52,641 nucleotides of DNA from Desulfosporosinus sp. HMP52 (GTDB lineage: Bacteria; Bacillota; Desulfitobacteriia; Desulfitobacteriales; Desulfitobacteriaceae), in contig NZ_JMGA01000013.1 of NCBI RefSeq assembly GCF_000765145.1, positions 1-52,641 of the forward strand, read 5' to 3'. The notes beneath the pieces are model-generated. The model worked only from the letters and a program-made list of their open reading frames with translations. It was not told where the DNA came from and did not search any database. Position 1 is the stretch's first letter. Each line of letters opens with the position of its first letter. The position numbers and the translations under genes were made by a program. Shown one piece after another: positions 48,925 through 52,641 of the stretch.

Positions 48925-50202
48925 ATGGCAAAATTTCTAGAATACCAGGGAAAAGAATGGCTTAGAAAATCAGGACTACCAGTACCACAAGGGCGGGTAG
49001 CATCCACTCCGGAAGAGGCCAAGAAGATTGCCGAGGAGATAGGCAAAGCCGTTGCCGTCAAAGGCCAAGTACAGGCTGGCGGACGTGGTAAAGCAGGGAT
49101 TGTCAAATTAGTAAATACTCCGGATGAGGCAGCAGCTGCTGCAGCGGAAATTCTTGCTAAAAACATCGGAGGAAATCCTATTTTACAAGTTCTTGTTGAG
49201 GAAAAACTGGATATCCAAAAAGAGTATTATTGTTCCTTCGTAATCAATGGTGCAAGAGAAGCCCGTTCTCCTATGCTAATGTTTAGTGCTGAAGGCGGAA
49301 TGGACATTGAAAGCGTTCCCGAAGAATTGCTCTTCAAAATTAACATTGATCCGATTAATGGACTTCAAACTTATGATGCAGTAGATGTATGTGCACGGGC
49401 GGGTATTCCTGCTCAGGATCTAAGTAAGTTTGCCAGTTTTCTATCAAAGCTATCCCAAACCTATAAAAAGTTAGATTGCCAAACCCTGGAGATCAATCCC
49501 TTTGTAATGACGGGCAGTGGTAATTTAGTCTGTGCCGATTGCAAAATGGAGATTGATAACAGCTCAGTTGGGCGTCATCCGGAATTCGGCATCAAGATTG
49601 CCCGGGATCTGCCCGGTGCTCCTACGGAGTTAGATCTTATTGGCTGGAGCATTGAAGAAACCGATGCCCGCGGAACCGGCTTCCTCATGAATATGGGGTA
49701 TGACGAAGTAAGTCCCGGATATATCGGCTATCACCCCATTGGTGGCGGTTCAGCAATGATGGGCTTAGATGCTTTGAATCAGGTAGGCCTTAAACCGGCA
49801 AACTATGCTGACACCAGTGGAAACCCAGTGGGTTCGAAAATTTATCGGGTTGCTAAGTGTGTTCTTTCTCAGCCCAACATTGATGGTTATCTACTCGGCG
49901 GATTTATGATGGCCAACCAAGAGCAATGGCATCATGCTCATGCTATCGTTAAAGTACTCAGGGAGATTCTCCCGACTCAAAAACCCGGACTGCCTTGTGT
50001 ATTGCTGCTTTGTGGGAACAGAGAAGATGAATCTCTGGAAATTTTAAGAGATGGTCTTGCTGATCTTATGACTCCTGATGGACCGGGTAAGAGAATCGAG
50101 ATTTATGGTAAACAGTATGTAACGGATACGAAATTCATTGGACAAAGACTTTTAGCTCTTAGTCAAGAATACAGAGCTGAAAAAGAATCGCAAGGAAAGT
50201 AG
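48925..50202 (+). CDS. ATP-grasp CoA-ligase beta subunit (succinate/malate-CoA ligase type)
   Basis: A 425-aa beta subunit of an ADP-forming acyl-CoA synthetase. It has the ATP-grasp N-terminus (LEYQGKEWLRKSGLPVPQG), VKGQVQAGGRGKAGIVK, and the Mg-binding loop LEINPFVMTGSGNLVCADCKMEID, then a C-terminal flavodoxin-like CoA-ligase domain with GFLMNMGYDEVSPGYIGYHP. It is longer than SucC (about 388 aa) and shares the operon with a malyl-CoA-lyase-like aldolase. Malate:CoA ligase (malyl-CoA synthetase), as in serine-cycle bacteria or Syntrophobotulus, is therefore the likely activity; succinyl-CoA synthetase is the alternative. Confidence 0.85.
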   Translation: MAKFLEYQGKEWLRKSGLPVPQGRVASTPEEAKKIAEEIGKAVAVKGQVQAGGRGKAGIVKLVNTPDEAAAAAAEILAKNIGGNPILQVLVEEKLDIQKEYYCSFVINGAREARSPMLMFSAEGGMDIESVPEELLFKINIDPINGLQTYDAVDVCARAGIPAQDLSKFASFLSKLSQTYKKLDCQTLEINPFVMTGSGNLVCADCKMEIDNSSVGRHPEFGIKIARDLPGAPTELDLIGWSIEETDARGTGFLMNMGYDEVSPGYIGYHPIGGGSAMMGLDALNQVGLKPANYADTSGNPVGSKIYRVAKCVLSQPNIDGYLLGGFMMANQEQWHHAHAIVKVLREILPTQKPGLPCVLLLCGNREDESLEILRDGLADLMTPDGPGKRIEIYGKQYVTDTKFIGQRLLALSQEYRAEKESQGK

Positions 50203-50211
50203 GGGAACCTT

Positions 50212-50499
50212 ATGCTGGAATTCGCAGAAAAAAGTCTGACAGTTAAGATCGATACCAGCAAGTGTGATACGTGCGAGACAAAAGCATGTGCCGAGGCGTG
50301 CAAAAAGTATGCTAGAGGATTGCTTGGAATTGACGACAAAGGTAGAGCTTCAGTTGCACATCGCGATGCGGAAGAAGTTTTGCGTCTGGGAACTGAATGT
50401 TTAGCATGTGAACTCGCTTGTAAGACCAAAGGTAACAATGCCATAACCATTGAGGTTCCGGTTAAGGGTTTGGATGAGTACCTTGCAAAACGTAAATAG
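50212..50499 (+). CDS. small seven-cysteine Fe-S-type protein between ligase subunits
   Basis: A 95-aa soluble protein. Cysteines are at 18, 21, 26 and 30 (C-x2-C-x4-C-x3-C) and at 63, 66 and 70 (C-x2-C-x3-C). The spacing resembles, but does not equal, bacterial ferredoxin clusters; the second set lacks a fourth cysteine. It may hold one [4Fe-4S] cluster or an unusual cluster pair. It is encoded 9 bp after the beta subunit and 69 bp before the alpha subunit of the CoA ligase, a position with no counterpart in known sucCD operons. GGGGAACCTT lies before the ATG. Role unknown; possibly a third subunit or redox sensor. Confidence 0.75.
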   Translation: MLEFAEKSLTVKIDTSKCDTCETKACAEACKKYARGLLGIDDKGRASVAHRDAEEVLRLGTECLACELACKTKGNNAITIEVPVKGLDEYLAKRK

Positions 50500-50568
50500 G
50501 TAATAGATCTAGAGGGTAGATTGTTATTGTGAATTTAAACGAAGCAAAATGTTAAATGAGGGATAAAG

Positions 50569-51462
50569 ATGGGCATTTTGATCAATAAGAGTACTAAGGT
50601 CATCGTCCAAGGGATTACGGGTCGTGAAGGATCCGTACGGACAAAGTACATGAAAGAATATGGTACCCAAGTAATTGGCGGAACCAGCCCGGGAAAAGCT
50701 GGAGAGGAAGTTCATGGTATACCGGTCTTTAACACTGTCAAAGAGATCGCTCGGGAGCAAGGGGAAATTGACTTCAGCGTAATTTTTGTGCCGGGGAAGA
50801 TTTTGAAAACAGCCGTATTCGAAGCAGTTGATGCAGGAGTAAAAAATATTATTCCTTGCGTTGAGGGCACTCCTATCCACGATATTATGGAGATGATTGC
50901 CTACGCTAAATCTAAAGGGTCAAGGCTTCTTGGGCCAGGGTCAATTGGAATTATTACCCCGGGCGAGGCTGTTGTAGGCTGGCTTGGCGGCAATAAAGAA
51001 TGGGCCAATAAATTCTTTCAAAGTGGAAATATCGGGGTATTCTCTCGCAGCGGCGGCCAATCAGGGACAATTCCTTGGTTGCTGAGAGAGGGAGGATTTG
51101 GAGTAAGTACCGTAATCCACACAGGCACAGAGCCAGTGTTGGGTACTTCCATGGCAGATTTACTTCCCTTATTTGAGGCAGATCCTGAAACTAAGGGTGT
51201 TGCGGTCTATGCGGAAATCGGAGGCACACAAGAGGAAGAGTGTGCAGAGGTTATTGCAGCCGGGAAATTCACAAAACCTTTCGTAATCTACGTAGCAGGC
51301 GCTTGGGCCCCTGCAGGAATGAGGTTCTCCCATGCTTCAAATATCGTAGAGCGTGGACGTGGGTCGGCTAAAAGTAAAATGGAAGCAATTACTAAGGCTG
51401 GAGGATTTGTAGCGGAAACTCCTACAGATATTCCCATCATCTTAAAAGAGAAAATTAAATAG
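50569..51462 (+). CDS. CoA-ligase alpha subunit (succinate/malate-CoA ligase type)
   Basis: A 297-aa SucD-type subunit. CoA-binding Rossmann domain (VIVQGITGREGSVRTKYMKE, GGTSPGKAGEEVHGIPVF) and ligase domain with the active-site phosphohistidine His255 (MRFSHASNIVERGRGSAKSK, matching GHAGAIIxGGxGTA of SucD). With the ATP-grasp subunit it interconverts acid, CoA and ATP with acyl-CoA, ADP and Pi. In this context the reverse direction, malyl-CoA to malate plus ATP, would conserve energy. GAGGGATAAAG precedes the ATG. Confidence 0.88.
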   Translation: MGILINKSTKVIVQGITGREGSVRTKYMKEYGTQVIGGTSPGKAGEEVHGIPVFNTVKEIAREQGEIDFSVIFVPGKILKTAVFEAVDAGVKNIIPCVEGTPIHDIMEMIAYAKSKGSRLLGPGSIGIITPGEAVVGWLGGNKEWANKFFQSGNIGVFSRSGGQSGTIPWLLREGGFGVSTVIHTGTEPVLGTSMADLLPLFEADPETKGVAVYAEIGGTQEEECAEVIAAGKFTKPFVIYVAGAWAPAGMRFSHASNIVERGRGSAKSKMEAITKAGGFVAETPTDIPIILKEKIK

Positions 51463-51487
51463 TAAAGATTTATTAAACTTGCTATCC

Positions 51488-51504
51488 CTAGGGTCGAACC
51501 CTAG
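51488..51504 (+). other. small hairpin between ligase and lyase genes
   Basis: CTAGGGT-CGA-ACCCTAG, a 7-bp perfect stem in the 72-bp gap, followed by A-rich rather than T-rich sequence. More likely an mRNA-processing or stability element than a terminator. Confidence 0.45.
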
Positions 51505-51534
51505 AAAATAAATAAAAAATAGGGGGTAATTCTA

Positions 51535-52419
51535 ATGACAATTATGAGATCGGTTATGTATATTCCTGGAAACAATCCTAAAATGGTAGCTAAGGCTCCT
51601 GAATTCCCGGCTGATATTGTTACTTTAGACCTTGAGGATTCAGTTCCACCAGCGGAAAAAGAAGCTGCTCGTAAGATTGTTGCAGAAAACCTCAAATATG
51701 CTGCTCAAGGTGGCGCACAAGTATTTGTCCGTATTAATAACTGGGAAACTGAATTAACCAACGATGACTTAGAAGCAATTGTCCATGAAGGACTTCATGG
51801 AGTAACCTTGGCTAAAACCGGTTGCGCAGCTGATGTACAACGCTTAGATTGGAAATTAGAAGAGCTTGAGCGTCGTCGTGGTCTAGAAGTAGGGTCGGTT
51901 AAGATCTCAATGTTGCTTGAAACCGCAAAAGGTATCATTAACGCTGCAGAGTGCTGCTTAGCCAGCCCACGTAATGTCAATGCAATCTTTGGTGCTGTTG
52001 ATTATTGCCGTGATATGCGTGTAAAACTTACTAACGAAGGTGTTGAGCAACAATATGGCCGTGCTCACGTAGCTGTTGCTTGCCGTGCTGCCAGAATTGT
52101 AGCAATTGATGCTCCTTTCGTTGACTTCAAGAATATTGAAGCTTTCGAGAAAAACGTTGCTGAGGGACGCCAAATGGGTTATGAAGGCCGTATGATTATT
52201 CATCCAGGACAAATTGAGCCTTCCAACCGTATGTACTCCCCAGATCCTGCTGATGTTGAGTGGGCTACCGGTGTTGTTAAAGTCTTCGAAGAAGAAGGTA
52301 TTGCTAAAGGGAAAGCTTCCGTTTCTTATAACGGCAAAATGGTTGATACCCCAGTATACTTAAATGCTAAAGATATCTTAGCTGCTCAAGCTGAGATTGA
52401 TGCTAAAAACGCTCAGTAA
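51535..52419 (+). CDS. CitE/HpcH-type aldolase (malyl-CoA lyase-like)
   Basis: A 294-aa TIM-barrel lyase of the CitE/malyl-CoA lyase/citramalyl-CoA lyase family. Family marks are the N-terminal RSVMYIPGNNPKM, VTLDLEDSVPPAEKEAAR, KISMLLETAKGIINA, FGAVDYCRDM and MIIHPGQIEPSN. It should form or split 3-hydroxyacyl-CoA from an acyl-CoA and a 2-oxo acid such as glyoxylate. Beside glycolate oxidase subunits and a CoA ligase, glyoxylate plus acetyl-CoA to malyl-CoA is the best-supported reaction; citrate-lyase CitE is unlikely because CitD and CitF are absent. AGGGGGTAATTCTA precedes the ATG. The sequence uses many GCT/GTT codons, as in highly expressed genes. Confidence 0.88.
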   Translation: MTIMRSVMYIPGNNPKMVAKAPEFPADIVTLDLEDSVPPAEKEAARKIVAENLKYAAQGGAQVFVRINNWETELTNDDLEAIVHEGLHGVTLAKTGCAADVQRLDWKLEELERRRGLEVGSVKISMLLETAKGIINAAECCLASPRNVNAIFGAVDYCRDMRVKLTNEGVEQQYGRAHVAVACRAARIVAIDAPFVDFKNIEAFEKNVAEGRQMGYEGRMIIHPGQIEPSNRMYSPDPADVEWATGVVKVFEEEGIAKGKASVSYNGKMVDTPVYLNAKDILAAQAEIDAKNAQ

Positions 52420-52427
52420 TCAAGTGA

Positions 52428-52486
52428 CTCTTAGCTTCAGATGGAGTTTGCCTAAGAGGAATACTTACTCCAGCTGAAGCTTAGAG
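52428..52486 (+). terminator. long hairpin after the aldolase gene
   Basis: CTCTTAGCTTCAG-ATGGAGT and ACTCCA-G-CTGAAGCTTAGAG form an approximately 19-bp imperfect stem 9 nt after the stop codon. No clear U tract follows. It probably ends the operon. Confidence 0.6.
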
Positions 52487-52641
52487 GAACTTATCCAGGG
52501 ACGTAGCAGCCGTTATCTCCGCTAAAGTTGTTCTGTGTAGTTTGCGGTTCGGCGAAAGCAACCTGCGCCGTTAAGCTTTTCTTTGGAGCAGGCGGCTTGG
52601 GCGAAACCCTCACCCGGGTTTCGTACTGGATGCTTTCGTAC
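52487..52641. other. GC-rich structured end of window
   Basis: No gene is seen in the last 155 bases. CGAAACCC-TCACCC-GGGTTTCG (52602-52623) and GTAC/CGAAA-type repeats show secondary-structure potential. It could be the start of a structured leader RNA of a gene beyond the window; no known riboswitch class is recognised. Confidence 0.35.

Noticed and set aside
51535-52419. Citrate lyase beta subunit CitE in a citrate lyase operon
   Set aside because: No citD, citF, citC or citG nearby; context is glycolate oxidase and CoA ligase.
1-52641. CRISPR array or tRNA genes
   Set aside because: No regularly spaced short repeats and no cloverleaf-like sequence were found on reading either strand.

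Overview
The window reads as chromosome of a low-GC, endospore-forming Gram-positive anaerobe of the Clostridia, most like the Peptococcaceae/Desulfitobacteriaceae (Desulfosporosinus-type). This taxon is inferred from gene content (tricistronic gerA-type germination operon, B12-dependent class II ribonucleotide reductase with nrdR, anaerobic glycolate-oxidase-type enzymes) and from strong AGGAGG ribosome sites. It was not established by a database search.

Layout. 1-1.6 kb: 3' remnant of a 5S rRNA gene with a strong terminator, then decayed DNA with a broken ISL3 transposase. 1.6-7.3 kb: a cell-envelope module with an ECF sigma factor and membrane anti-sigma (plus strand), flanked by minus-strand genes for exported proteins. 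Two of those genes share an almost identical bipartite promoter-like motif. 7.3-8.4 kb: a decayed phage Rad52/22-type annealing protein. 8.5-10.3 kb: long-chain acyl-CoA synthetase. 10.4-13.8 kb: a carbohydrate-binding lipoprotein / DUF4956 / VTC-domain cassette. 14.5-17.4 kb: nrdR-nrdJ behind a pair of NrdR boxes. 17.5-24.8 kb: an accessory island bracketed by two near-identical hairpins. It holds an IS91-type transposase with a tyrosine recombinase, an Abi-alpha-family protein, a HEPN-like protein, a small phosphatase-like protein, a WYL regulator and a DJ-1/PfpI protein. 24.8-27.8 kb: short UvrA-like ATPase and a membrane protein. 28-32.3 kb: gerA-type operon and ung. 32.4-36.9 kb: CheY-like protein divergent from a helical protein, a double-domain KaiC-like ATPase and a histidine kinase. 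37-42.5 kb: VOC protein, sbcD and sbcC. 42.7-52.4 kb: a regulated carbon-metabolism locus.

The last locus is the most interesting. An IclR regulator is followed by GlcF-, GlcE- and GlcD-like subunits, a cupin, a two-subunit succinyl-CoA-synthetase-like ligase with a small cysteine-rich Fe-S-type protein encoded between its subunits, and a CitE/malyl-CoA-lyase-type aldolase. Together they could oxidise glycolate to glyoxylate, condense it with acetyl-CoA to malyl-CoA, and recover the thioester energy as ATP. That is the malyl-CoA route described biochemically for the related glycolate fermenter Syntrophobotulus glycolicus. Reading by eye I find the same three-half-site operator (RAAAC-N3-GTTTY-N7-GAAAC) just downstream of a sigma-A-type promoter at three places: before the iclR gene, before glcF and before the ligase operon. 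Two direct copies of a GntR/FCD-type palindrome (TGGTCTGACCA) lie inside the glc part.

Function calls rest on motifs recognised by eye. Coordinates of regulatory sites were counted by hand from the sequence.
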